Origin: an uncultured Clostridia bacterium
GTDB taxonomy: Bacteria > Bacillota > Clostridia > Christensenellales > Borkfalkiaceae
DNA length: 64,000 bases
NCBI GenBank assembly: GCA_904373255.1
Contig: CAJFFD010000002.1
Location: forward strand, 1-64,000
Reading direction: 5' to 3'
Shown here: in pieces, positions 9,440 to 18,085 of the stretch
Layout of the letters: every line of letters begins with the position of its first letter
Numbering within the stretch: the first letter of the stretch is position 1
The notes under the pieces: model-generated
What the model was told of the DNA's origin: nothing
Seen by the model: only the letters and a program-made list of their open reading frames with translations
The model's database searches: none
Made by a program: the position numbers and the translations under genes

Positions 9440-10432
9440 ATGGGCGATATACTGAGTACTATGCTAAAAAACTTTTTAGAAGCATCAAATATTCAATTTG
9501 AAAAAGGTCCAAATAGCACCACATTCACAATCAATTCATCAGACGGAATAAGCAAAACAAGCCTATACAATATTCTTCCGTATATGCATTTGATTTTCTT
9601 TGATATACACGCCAGTTCCTTGCCCGGAGAAATTGCTGAAAATGCTTCATTCCATCCGCTGCAATTTAATTATTGTGTTGGCGGCAGAATAGAATTACTC
9701 TTGGATGATAATTCATATATCTACTTACAAGAGAATGATTTTTGCATTAGCCGTCAAACATCGCAAAACGAATCTTTCTTTCCGACGAAATATTATCATG
9801 GCATTACAATTTACTTCGATCCGGATTTTTTTACAGATGCCAACAAAGAGCTGACTTCCTTATTCAACTTAGATCTGCACCTTTTATCTGAGCTATATTT
9901 TGATAAGAAAGATACTTATATAGCGGATTCTTCAGATAAAATGAAGTCAGTCCTCAAACGGTTATGGCAATTAAACGATACGCCTTCCGCCTTTGACATG
10001 AAAATATCTGTGTTGCAACTCCTGCATCTTCTCTTAGATAAAACGACTATTTCACCTGAGAAAACGCTTACGTTTTATACAAAAGTTCAGGTGGAGATAG
10101 CAAAAAAAGCAGAGCAGCTACTGACCATGGATTTGAAAGAACATATTCCAATAAAAGAAATTGCAATACAGCTTAACGTAAGCGAAACCAGTTTGAAGAA
10201 TTATTTTCGCGGCGTTTATGGCAAAAATATTTCAGACTATCTGCGTGACCTGCGAATGGAATATGCTAAAAAACTTCTGACAGAAACAAAACTTCCGATT
10301 TCCGAAATAGCATATATGACCGGATATACAAAACAAGGAAAATTCGCGGAGGTTTTTCGTGAAAAATTTCAATTAAAACCTTTAGAGTTTAGACGAACAT
10401 ATAATCTAAATAAACCTATAACCAAAGAATAG
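9440..10432 (+). CDS. AraC-family transcriptional regulator (YbtA-like context)
   Basis: C-terminal double HTH: IPIKEIAIQLNVSETSLKNYFRGVYGKNISDYLRDLRMEYAKKLLTETKLPISEIAYMTGYTKQGKFAEVFREKF. Confidence 0.88.
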   Translation: MGDILSTMLKNFLEASNIQFEKGPNSTTFTINSSDGISKTSLYNILPYMHLIFFDIHASSLPGEIAENASFHPLQFNYCVGGRIELLLDDNSYIYLQENDFCISRQTSQNESFFPTKYYHGITIYFDPDFFTDANKELTSLFNLDLHLLSELYFDKKDTYIADSSDKMKSVLKRLWQLNDTPSAFDMKISVLQLLHLLLDKTTISPEKTLTFYTKVQVEIAKKAEQLLTMDLKEHIPIKEIAIQLNVSETSLKNYFRGVYGKNISDYLRDLRMEYAKKLLTETKLPISEIAYMTGYTKQGKFAEVFREKFQLKPLEFRRTYNLNKPITKE

Positions 10433-10514
10433 AGAGATTGCTCCTTTTGAAAGAAGAAAGGGTATCGGAAAAAGCCGTTGCCGTCAAGGGGAAAAATTAT
10501 TGCTGAAAATTCGT

Positions 10515-10544
10515 AAAGCCGGGCAGGTAAACTGCTCGGCTTTT
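10515..10544 (+). terminator. Terminator downstream of the AraC gene
   Basis: AAAGCCGGGCAG GTAAA CTGCTCGGCTTTT. Confidence 0.65.
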
Positions 10545-10880
10545 GCTGTGTTACTCCGACGCAATATTTTTTTGGGCTGCCGCCCCTGTCGCCCTTGACG
10601 GCTTCTTCTTTTTCCGATGTGTCTTTCGTGTCGAAAGACGAAATCATCGTTTGGAGGTAAACAGATCGTGTCTGCGTATCCGCGGGGGCAGCCCGAATTC
10701 TTCCTTTTTTGGGCAGAAAAGCTCTCGGAAAATCGTCATTTTTGCACACATAACTCATCTGCGCGGTACTCGCTTTTTTTCGCTTTGAAAGTTATAGTGT
10801 TATTGAAAAGTGATTGCACGAAGTGCAAACAGCGGCTTTGCCCGTCAATGGCTTTTCAATCCGAACGAGGAGGTGAAAAA

Positions 10881-11060
10881 ATGCTGCGCAGTATCAAAAA
10901 GGCTTTCGATATGGTCAAGCAGGAAGATCCGGATACGGCGATCACCGTACACACCATCCGTATGTGGTGTAAGGAAGGCAAGATAAAGTGCCTGACCGCC
11001 GGCAACAAAATTCTGGTCGATGTGCAGAGCCTGATGGACTATATCGCTATCAAGGAGTAA
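10881..11060 (+). CDS. Excisionase-like small DNA-binding protein
   Basis: 59 aa MLRSIKKAFDMVKQEDPDTAITVHTIRMWCKEGKIKCLTAGNKILVDVQSLMDYIAIKE; RBS GAGGAGGTG; directly upstream of the integrase. Confidence 0.8.
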   Translation: MLRSIKKAFDMVKQEDPDTAITVHTIRMWCKEGKIKCLTAGNKILVDVQSLMDYIAIKE

Positions 11061-11063
11061 CAC

Positions 11064-12461
11064 ATGGCTTATTTCAAAATCACACAGAACAAGAAAGGTG
11101 AATTTCAGGCTAAAATTCAGGTAAGCGGCAAAGACGTATCAACAGGCAAAAGCAAAGTTTTTACCATGCGCGTCTATAATACCGACAATCTCACCGAAGC
11201 GAAATTCAAAAAGCAGGTCGAAAAGACAGCCATCTCTTTTGAAGAAGAGGTGCTGCGGGCGTATCGGGACGGCAAAGAGCAGCTCCGCTCGAAGGTGCTG
11301 ACCTTTGCCGAACTGATGCGTGAATGGAAAGCGGGCATCAAGTCCGGTCTTTCCATCAACTACTATGAACGCGCCGAAAAGGTCGAACACATCTTCGGCG
11401 AGTTTCTGGAACAGAACGGGCTGGCAGATAAACCAATCTCCGCCATCACCGTGCGTGACGTGCAGAGGTTTCTGTCGTCGTTCACGACGTCCGGGTATAA
11501 AAGCTCGCCGAAAGCACGCCTCAAAAAGCCGCTCCCCAAGAAGGTGAATTTCCGGCAGCTGGCGCGGGAGAATGTCATCGACCGCTGCGCCTCATATAAC
11601 CTTAATAAAAAGGGAGCGAACATCGAAAAGGAAACGGCGGAAATGCTCTGCGACCGCTGCGGGCTTGCCTATGACGAATACTTTGAAACGGTCATCGTCG
11701 AAAAGGCGTATGCCGCCGAAACGATCAAAGGCTACCGCCGTATCCTGCGCGCGCTGTTCAACGAGGCCGTCCGCTATGAGTGGATCGCCAAAAATCCTGT
11801 ATGCGCAACCAAAGTCGGCGCCGAGAAAGGCAATACCTCTTTGAGGCCCGTTGCCGAAAAGGAAGTGTTTACCGTAAAGGAAGCCCGCGCCTTCCTGCGA
11901 AAGCTGGACGAGGATATACCGGATGACGAAATGCACAAGAAAGTCGTTTTGAAGTTTATCCTTCTGACAGGCGTCCGCAACGGCGAGATGTGCGGGCTGA
12001 AATGGTCTGACATCGACTTTGACAAGAAGGTCGTACACATCAAGCGCAACAGGCTGTATTCCAAGCAGTTCGGCTACTACGAAAAGGAGCCGAAGACAAA
12101 GACGTCCGTCCGCGACATTCCGAAGAAGTACATGGACTGGTTCAGGCTCGCCGACGAGGAGTTTGACGAGCACTTGGATGAATACTACCTCGCCGTCAAC
12201 GTCTATCGGCAGCCGCTCTACCCGCAGTCCATCGGGCAATGGCTGACCTTCTACGAGCGCAAATGGGGCATGAAGCACGTGACCTGTCACGGGCTGCGGC
12301 ATACCTATTGCAGCCTTCTTCTGGCGCAGAACGTCCCGATCCAGACAGTAAGCAGGTATATGGGACACAGCGACTCGACCGTCACATTGAAGGTTTACTG
12401 CCACTTCATTCCCGATACGCAAGACGTGGCGATCTCGGCGTTAAGCCGCCTGACGGATTAA
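11064..12461 (+). CDS. Site-specific tyrosine recombinase/integrase
   Basis: Catalytic motifs TGVRNGEMCGLKW, HGLRHTYCSLLL, MGHSDSTVTLKVYCHF. Confidence 0.95.
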   Translation: MAYFKITQNKKGEFQAKIQVSGKDVSTGKSKVFTMRVYNTDNLTEAKFKKQVEKTAISFEEEVLRAYRDGKEQLRSKVLTFAELMREWKAGIKSGLSINYYERAEKVEHIFGEFLEQNGLADKPISAITVRDVQRFLSSFTTSGYKSSPKARLKKPLPKKVNFRQLARENVIDRCASYNLNKKGANIEKETAEMLCDRCGLAYDEYFETVIVEKAYAAETIKGYRRILRALFNEAVRYEWIAKNPVCATKVGAEKGNTSLRPVAEKEVFTVKEARAFLRKLDEDIPDDEMHKKVVLKFILLTGVRNGEMCGLKWSDIDFDKKVVHIKRNRLYSKQFGYYEKEPKTKTSVRDIPKKYMDWFRLADEEFDEHLDEYYLAVNVYRQPLYPQSIGQWLTFYERKWGMKHVTCHGLRHTYCSLLLAQNVPIQTVSRYMGHSDSTVTLKVYCHFIPDTQDVAISALSRLTD

Positions 12462-12490
12462 GGAATGGCCCATGCGGTCATTCCTTTTTG
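12459..12490 (+). terminator. Terminator after the integrase
   Basis: AGGAATG GCCCATGCGGT CATTCCTTTTT. Confidence 0.5.
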
Positions 12491-12570
12491 CTGGATAGCA
12501 AAATTTTCTGGTATAACCCGATTTTTATACCAATTTTGGAAAATCTCGCCTAAATATTGTTGTGGAAAAG

Positions 12571-12596
12571 AAAAAGACCACAATATCTTGTGGTCT
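12571..12596 (-). terminator. Terminator of tRNA-Arg (minus strand)
   Basis: Minus strand AGACCACAA GATA TTGTGGTCTTTTT immediately 3' of the tRNA. Confidence 0.65.
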
Positions 12597-12599
12597 GAA

Positions 12600-12674
12600 T
12601 GGTACTCCCGGCGGGAATCGAACCCACAACGGCCCCTTAGGAGGGGGCTGTTATATCCATTTAACTACGGAAGC
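12600..12674 (-). tRNA. tRNA-Arg (anticodon CCT), CCA encoded
   Basis: Minus strand GCTTCCGTAGTTAAATGGATATAACAGCCCCCTCCTAAGGGGCCGTTGTGGGTTCGATTCCCGCCGGGAGTACCA folds as a cloverleaf: acceptor GCTTCCG/CGGGAGT, anticodon stem GCCCC/GGGGC, T-arm GTGGG/CCCGC. Confidence 0.93.
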
Positions 12675-12832
12675 ATATTGAATTTTATTGCACGGAATGA
12701 AAATTAGCGCTCGAAAAAATATTATACCAAAATTTATACCAAGTTTTTTTCGTCCCGTAAAAAGCAGCGAAAATACCGCGCTTTTGCCCCAAAACCGTGC
12801 ATTTGAAGCAATAACTTGTGGATAGAACACTG

Positions 12833-12872
12833 CCTTAGGAGGGGGCTGTTATATCCATTTAACTACGGAAGC
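12833..12872 (-). repeat. 40-bp exact duplicate of the 5' half of tRNA-Arg(CCT), ending just past the anticodon loop
   Basis: 12635-12674 and 12833-12872 are identical (ccttaggagggggctgttatatccatttaactacggaagc). Confidence 0.93.
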
Positions 12873-13107
12873 GTGTTCATTTCCGGTACAATAATACGAA
12901 GAAAAGGGCATCTCGTTTACCGAACAAAAATACTATACTATATTTTTTTAAAAAAAGCAAATCATTTCAGAAAGAAAAATACCGTCGATAAAATATTTTT
13001 AAAAAGCGCTTGAGGAAAAAATAAAAAAGCAAAAGCAAAAATTTGCTTTTTCCGAATAAATACGCTATAATATTCGTTGGATAGACTTGATTATTCAGGG
13101 AGGTTGT

Positions 13108-14496
13108 ATGGACAAAATCAAATTGCTTCAGGCTCGGCGGGCCGGCGTTCTGGCCGCCGGTTCTCAGATTCGGAAGGCAATTTCTGCTCTCGTCGATGCG
13201 GACAGTTTTGTTGAGTTGTCCGGGTTCAGTTTCTCGAAAAACGATTTTTATGACGAAGAAACTGCGGGCGAAGGCGTCGTTACAGGATTTGCTACTGTTG
13301 CCGATTATCCCGTATATATTGCGGCGCAGAATTTTGAAACGCTGAATGGCGGCGTGAGCGCCGAAAACTGCGCGAAAATATTGCGGTGCCTGGAATTGGC
13401 GGAAAAAAATTCTCTGCCTGTGATTTATATTCTGAACAGTCTCGGGGTACAGATCGGGGAAGGGGTTACTGTTTTGGAGGGTTTGGCTTCCGTCCTCTTA
13501 AAGTCGGCTAAATTGCATGGCGTCGTTCCGCAGTTTGCCGTCGTAAACGGAGAGGTGTACGGGCAGAGCGCCTTGCTTGCGGCTTGTTCCGACTTTTCTT
13601 TCTTTATGAAAGATGCCGTCCTTGCGGCGGACAGTCCCTTCGTAATCTCCGCAAAAAGCGGTAAAAATTTGCCGAAAGAGGAAGTCGGCGGAGCGAACGC
13701 GCTTACGAAAGCAAATATCGTTTCATTCGAAGCGGAAGGAATGCAGGATGTGCGCACTCAAATCGGCAAAATTCTTTCTCTCCTTCCGGAATACAGCGCC
13801 CCCGTTGTGGAAAACGGGGCGGATCTGAACCGTGCAGTACCGGCTCTCAATGAGGCATGCAGCGCAGACGCCCTTATCGAGGCGGTATTTGACGCGGATT
13901 CCTATGTCGAATGCGGCAAGTCCTTTTCTCCGGAAGTGCGTTGCATTCTCGGGCGCACGGGCGGGATTGCCGTCGCGGCTGTCGTTTTCGACAGCGAAGC
14001 GGGCGTTTCCTTAAACGCGAATAATATTGCGAAGATCTCTTCGTTTGTGGAGTTTGCCGCGTATTACAATCTGCCGTTCGTGACGTTTGTCGATACGCTC
14101 GGAATGCAGGCGGACATCGCTACTGCGGATAGCCTTGCGATGAAGAATGTATTCAAACTTATGGAGTCCTATGACCTTTTGGAGAACGCAAAAATTGCGC
14201 TCGTCTATAAAAAGGCGGTAGGGCTCGGCTATACGCTCTTTGCAGCCAAGTCGATGGGGTTCGATTACAGCTACGCCTTCGCGAATGCAAAAATTGCTCT
14301 GTTTGATGATGCTAAAGGGGCGGAAATCGAATTTTCCGCGGAGAAAAATGCGGATAAGCAAAAACTTGCGGCAAGATATGCGGACGAAACCGCCGATCCG
14401 ATCAATGCGGCGAAAAATGGCTACATCGATAACGTCATCGAACCGCAGTTTGTAAAACAATATCTCATCGCTTCGCTGCAGATGTTGTTAAAGTGA
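13108..14496 (+). CDS. Carboxyltransferase subunit, MmdA/12S-like, with degenerate active-site motifs
   Basis: RBS GGGAGG; crotonase-like carboxyltransferase layout (LGVQIGEGV, VTFVDTLG...) in an operon with biotin carrier, OadB and OadA. Confidence 0.8.
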   Translation: MDKIKLLQARRAGVLAAGSQIRKAISALVDADSFVELSGFSFSKNDFYDEETAGEGVVTGFATVADYPVYIAAQNFETLNGGVSAENCAKILRCLELAEKNSLPVIYILNSLGVQIGEGVTVLEGLASVLLKSAKLHGVVPQFAVVNGEVYGQSALLAACSDFSFFMKDAVLAADSPFVISAKSGKNLPKEEVGGANALTKANIVSFEAEGMQDVRTQIGKILSLLPEYSAPVVENGADLNRAVPALNEACSADALIEAVFDADSYVECGKSFSPEVRCILGRTGGIAVAAVVFDSEAGVSLNANNIAKISSFVEFAAYYNLPFVTFVDTLGMQADIATADSLAMKNVFKLMESYDLLENAKIALVYKKAVGLGYTLFAAKSMGFDYSYAFANAKIALFDDAKGAEIEFSAEKNADKQKLAARYADETADPINAAKNGYIDNVIEPQFVKQYLIASLQMLLK

Positions 14497-14503
14497 GGGT
14501 GAT

Positions 14504-14851
14504 ATGCTGTGGTCTTTGTTGGATGTCGATATTGTAACGGGCAATGAAATACCCGTCGTTTCCATAGGAGAATCGCTGATTTATGCATTGGTCGGCTTTG
14601 CGATAACTTTTTTAGGCGTTGCAATCCTGATTTTTTTGATCTGGCTCGTCGGTAAAATAATCGGTTCGGTTACAGGGAAAAGACGTTCGAAGCAGAATGC
14701 GGCACAGGCATCGCTTCCGGCGGATGTTCCCGCCGAGGACGACGGCGTGAGCGAGGAAATCCGCGTCGCCATTGTAGCGGCGATCTCCGCATATTATATG
14801 AGCGAAAGCAGCAATTGCGAATTCAAAGTAAAGAGAATCAAGAGATTATAA
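14504..14851 (+). CDS. OadG-like gamma subunit of a sodium-pump decarboxylase
   Basis: Single N-terminal TM helix, acidic linker, C-terminal ISEEIRVAIVAAISAYY-like segment; operon context. Confidence 0.7.
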   Translation: MLWSLLDVDIVTGNEIPVVSIGESLIYALVGFAITFLGVAILIFLIWLVGKIIGSVTGKRRSKQNAAQASLPADVPAEDDGVSEEIRVAIVAAISAYYMSESSNCEFKVKRIKRL

Positions 14852-14865
14852 GGAGAAAGATAATT

Positions 14866-15231
14866 ATGCGCAAATTTATCGTTACCATTGATGGAAAAAA
14901 TTATGAAGTCGGCGTCGAAGAAGTTGGTGCCGATGCGTCTTTCGCTCCGCAGGCTTCGGTCGCTCCCGCTGCCCCTGTTGCGCCGGCAGCCGCAGCAGCG
15001 CCCGCTGCCGCTCCTGTTTCGGGGGAACAACTCCTTTCGCCGTTCCCGGGACTTATCAAAAAATTCCTCGTCAAGGACGGTGATACAGTGCAGAAGGATC
15101 AGCCTGTACTTGTTTTGGAAGCGATGAAAATGGACAACGACATCACTGCTCCCATTGCCGGAAAGATCACATTTAAGACGGCGGTCGGAAACAACGTCGA
15201 AACGAATACTTTGCTTGCCGTGATCGGCTGA
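14866..15231 (+). CDS. Biotin carrier protein (biotin/lipoyl-attachment domain)
   Basis: Ala/Pro linker followed by [19 protein letters not shown] biotinylation motif. Confidence 0.92.
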   Translation: MRKFIVTIDGKNYEVGVEEVGADASFAPQASVAPAAPVAPAAAAAPAAAPVSGEQLLSPFPGLIKKFLVKDGDTVQKDQPVLVLEAMKMDNDITAPIAGKITFKTAVGNNVETNTLLAVIG

Positions 15232-15244
15232 CGGGTGGCGCGCG

Positions 15245-16438
15245 ATGCAATTACTATCTTCGAGCGGTTTCGACATCGTCGAGATGTTCCGAAACCTGTG
15301 GGAGGCGTCAGGCATGGCGCAGGGATTATGGCAAAACTATGTCATGATTCTGATTTCGTTCGTCCTGATGTATCTCGCCATTGTTAAAAAATTTGAACCT
15401 TTGCTCCTGCTTCCCATTGCTTTCGGTATGTTTATCATCAATATTCCCGGAGCAAGAGAGATTGTCTGGGGTGAGACAAACGAAGCAGGGGAATTTGTCG
15501 GCGACAGGGGACTTTTAGGTTACCTCTATTTCGGCGTAGAAAAAGTCATTTATCCGCCGCTTATCTTTTTGGGGATCGGCGCGATGACGGACTTCGGCCC
15601 GCTGATCGCAAACCCGAAGAGTATGCTCATCGGTGCGGCGGCACAGCTCGGCGTTTTTCTGACATTTGTCGGGGCGGTTTTGCTCGGCTTCGACGCCGCG
15701 GCGGCAGCGTCCATCGCGATCATAGGCGGTGCAGACGGCCCGACTGCAATTTATCTTACGCAGGCATTGTCGTCATTTACGAATGAGGAGTTGCTTGCGA
15801 CGATTGCCATCGCTGCATATTCCTACATGGCGCTCATTCCGATCATACAAAAGCCGATCATGAAGCTTTTGACCACAAAGAAGGAGCGCGCGATCAAGAT
15901 GAAACAGTTGCGCGAGGTTACTAAGATTGAGAAAATCATATTTCCGATCATGGTGACGCTTGTTGTGGGGTTATTGTTGCCGGATGCAATTCCTTTGCTG
16001 GGTATGCTTATGCTCGGCAATTTAATGAAGGAGAGCGGCGTTGTTGACAGGCTCTCTTCGCAGGCGCAGAACGGGTTGATGAATACGATTACCATTTTTC
16101 TCGGCGTTTGTGTCGGTTGCAAAGCCTACGGCGAAATATTCCTCGACTGGAATACATTGAAAATTATTTTACTTGGATTGTTCGCATTCGTTTGCGGCAC
16201 AGTCGGTGGCTTGCTGATGGCGAAATTGATGTGCAAGCTGTCCGGTGGGAAAATCAATCCTCTTATCGGTTCGGCTGGTGTTTCGGCGGTGCCGATGGCA
16301 GCGCGAATATCCGAGGATGTCGGGCGGGAAACGGATCCGAACAACCACCTGTTAATGCATGCAATGGGGCCGAACGTCGCAGGCGTTATCGGTTCGGCGG
16401 TTGCCGCCGGATTCCTGTTGGCTTGCTTCGGCGGCTGA
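15245..16438 (+). CDS. oadB: Na+-transporting decarboxylase beta subunit
   Basis: Multi-[14 protein letters not shown] and conserved C-terminal [26 protein letters not shown]. Confidence 0.93.
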   Translation: MQLLSSSGFDIVEMFRNLWEASGMAQGLWQNYVMILISFVLMYLAIVKKFEPLLLLPIAFGMFIINIPGAREIVWGETNEAGEFVGDRGLLGYLYFGVEKVIYPPLIFLGIGAMTDFGPLIANPKSMLIGAAAQLGVFLTFVGAVLLGFDAAAAASIAIIGGADGPTAIYLTQALSSFTNEELLATIAIAAYSYMALIPIIQKPIMKLLTTKKERAIKMKQLREVTKIEKIIFPIMVTLVVGLLLPDAIPLLGMLMLGNLMKESGVVDRLSSQAQNGLMNTITIFLGVCVGCKAYGEIFLDWNTLKIILLGLFAFVCGTVGGLLMAKLMCKLSGGKINPLIGSAGVSAVPMAARISEDVGRETDPNNHLLMHAMGPNVAGVIGSAVAAGFLLACFGG

Positions 16439-16547
16439 TCAATCGGGTTTGAACGAAAGGCGCCGCAAGCGATCGGTTTCAACGGCGCTTTAAATCTCTC
16501 AATTTGAGGGAATATAACCTCTTTGGAATTTTTCGGGAGAATAAGCA

Positions 16548-17966
16548 ATGGCTAACAAAGAAAATAAGAAGGTTTTGATTACCGATACTATTCTGCGCGA
16601 CGCGCATCAGTCGCAGGCGGCTACCCGAATGCGCACGGACGAGATGATCCCCGTTTTGGAGCAGCTCGACGACGTCGGATATTATTCTTTGGAAGCGTGG
16701 GGCGGCGCGACATTTGACAGCTGCCTCCGCTTTCTGAACGAGGATCCTTGGGAGCGCCTGCGCACGCTGAGGCGTTATCTGAAAAAAACACCCGTACAAA
16801 TGCTTTTGCGCGGGCAGAACCTGCTCGGCTATCGCCATTATTCGGACGATGTAGTGGAAAAATTTGTCGCAAAGTCGATTGAAAACGGCGTCGGGGTCGT
16901 CCGCGTATTCGACGCGCTCAATGACCCGCGCAACCTCGAAACATCGATGAAAGCGATCAAGAAATACGGCGGCATCTGCGAAGCGGCGATCAGCTATACG
17001 ACCAGTCCCGTGCATACGACCGAATATTTTGTAAAGCTCGCAAAACAGCTTGAAAGCATGGGGGCGGACAATATCTGTATCAAGGATATGGCGAACCTGC
17101 TCCTGCCGTATACGGCATACGACCTCGTTTCAAGGCTGAAAAAGGAATTGAAGCCGTCGACGAAAGTGCATTTGCATACGCACAATACGGCGGGAACGGG
17201 CGATATGGTCAATCTTAAAGCGATTGAGGCGGGCGTCGATATCGTCGATACGGCTCTCTCGCCGCTCGGCAACGGCACCAGCCAGCCTGCGACAGAACCT
17301 TTGGTCGCAACATTGCAGGGTACACCGTACGATACTGGAATCGAAATTAAAAAACTGCTGCCCATCGTCAATCACTTCAAAAAGGTCGCCGATCGGCTCA
17401 AAGCGGACGGATTCCTGTCTCCGAAGGTTCTCTCTATCGACATCAATGCGCTCATCTATCAAGTACCCGGCGGAATGCTGTCCAACCTTATCTCGCAGCT
17501 CAAGCAGCAGAATAAGTCGGATAAACTGGAAGAGGTGCTTGCTGAAGTTCCGAATGTCCGCAAAGACTGCGGATATCCGCCGCTCGTCACTCCGTCCAGT
17601 CAAATTGTCGGAACGCAGGCTGTTCTCAATGTACTCGCCGGAGAGCGCTATAAGATGGTTACCAAAGAGTTTAAGGGGATTCTTCGCGGGGAATACGGCA
17701 AATTGCCCGCCGAGCCTGATGCGGGAGTTGTCAAAAAATGTATCGGAAACGAAAAGCGCATAACCTATCGTCCGGCGGATGACCTTAAGCCTGAATATGA
17801 TCAGTTCAAAGCTGAAATCGCCGAGTATCTGGAGCAGGAAGAGGATGTGCTGTCCTACGCGGTATTCGGTCAGGTTGCGTTGAATTTCTTCAAATGGCGG
17901 AAGGCGCAGAAAAGCGGCGTCGATAAAAACCTGCTTGACGCCGGCAAGGGAGTGTATCCCGTCTGA
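16548..17966 (+). CDS. oadA: Oxaloacetate decarboxylase alpha / pyruvate carboxylase subunit B / 5S-like subunit without its own biotin domain
   Basis: ITDTILRDAHQSQAATRMRT, MLLRGQNLLGYRHY, KDMANLLLPYTAYDLV. Confidence 0.93.
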   Translation: MANKENKKVLITDTILRDAHQSQAATRMRTDEMIPVLEQLDDVGYYSLEAWGGATFDSCLRFLNEDPWERLRTLRRYLKKTPVQMLLRGQNLLGYRHYSDDVVEKFVAKSIENGVGVVRVFDALNDPRNLETSMKAIKKYGGICEAAISYTTSPVHTTEYFVKLAKQLESMGADNICIKDMANLLLPYTAYDLVSRLKKELKPSTKVHLHTHNTAGTGDMVNLKAIEAGVDIVDTALSPLGNGTSQPATEPLVATLQGTPYDTGIEIKKLLPIVNHFKKVADRLKADGFLSPKVLSIDINALIYQVPGGMLSNLISQLKQQNKSDKLEEVLAEVPNVRKDCGYPPLVTPSSQIVGTQAVLNVLAGERYKMVTKEFKGILRGEYGKLPAEPDAGVVKKCIGNEKRITYRPADDLKPEYDQFKAEIAEYLEQEEDVLSYAVFGQVALNFFKWRKAQKSGVDKNLLDAGKGVYPV

Positions 17967-18085
17967 TGTTTCCGGCGGGCAGGCAAAAGCGCCAAACGGG
18001 ATTTAGCCATCCGCTTTCATTGCGGATGGCTAACCGTTTATAACGCTGAAAATAAAGGTGCGGCATTTTGCCGCAATACGATAAA

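Larger units (their letters stand above)
1..12674. mobile_element. Integrase-proximal part of an integrative (probably conjugative) element inserted at tRNA-Arg(CCT); left end is outside the window
   Basis: Sigma-70-like factor, XRE regulator, excisionase and tyrosine integrase next to a tRNA gene; AT-rich cargo nested in a GC-richer backbone. No conjugation genes are in the window, so transfer ability is inferred. The right boundary is ambiguous (12634-12674 or 12872). Confidence 0.7.

Noticed and set aside
10543-10880. ORFs 10543-10788 and the N-terminal part of 10617-11060 upstream of the excisionase
   Set aside because: No plausible domain or RBS; the excisionase has its own RBS and start at 10881. 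Better seen as regulatory leader sequence.
12816-13013. ORF sharing the peptide RRGLLYPFNYGS with ORF 12465-12707
   Set aside because: The shared peptide is just the translated duplicated tRNA sequence; not protein-coding.
18003-18033. Hairpin TTAGCCATCCGC-TTTCATT-GCGGATGGCTAA after oadA
   Set aside because: Probably an ordinary terminator or mRNA-stabilising hairpin; no T tract and nothing unusual beyond that.
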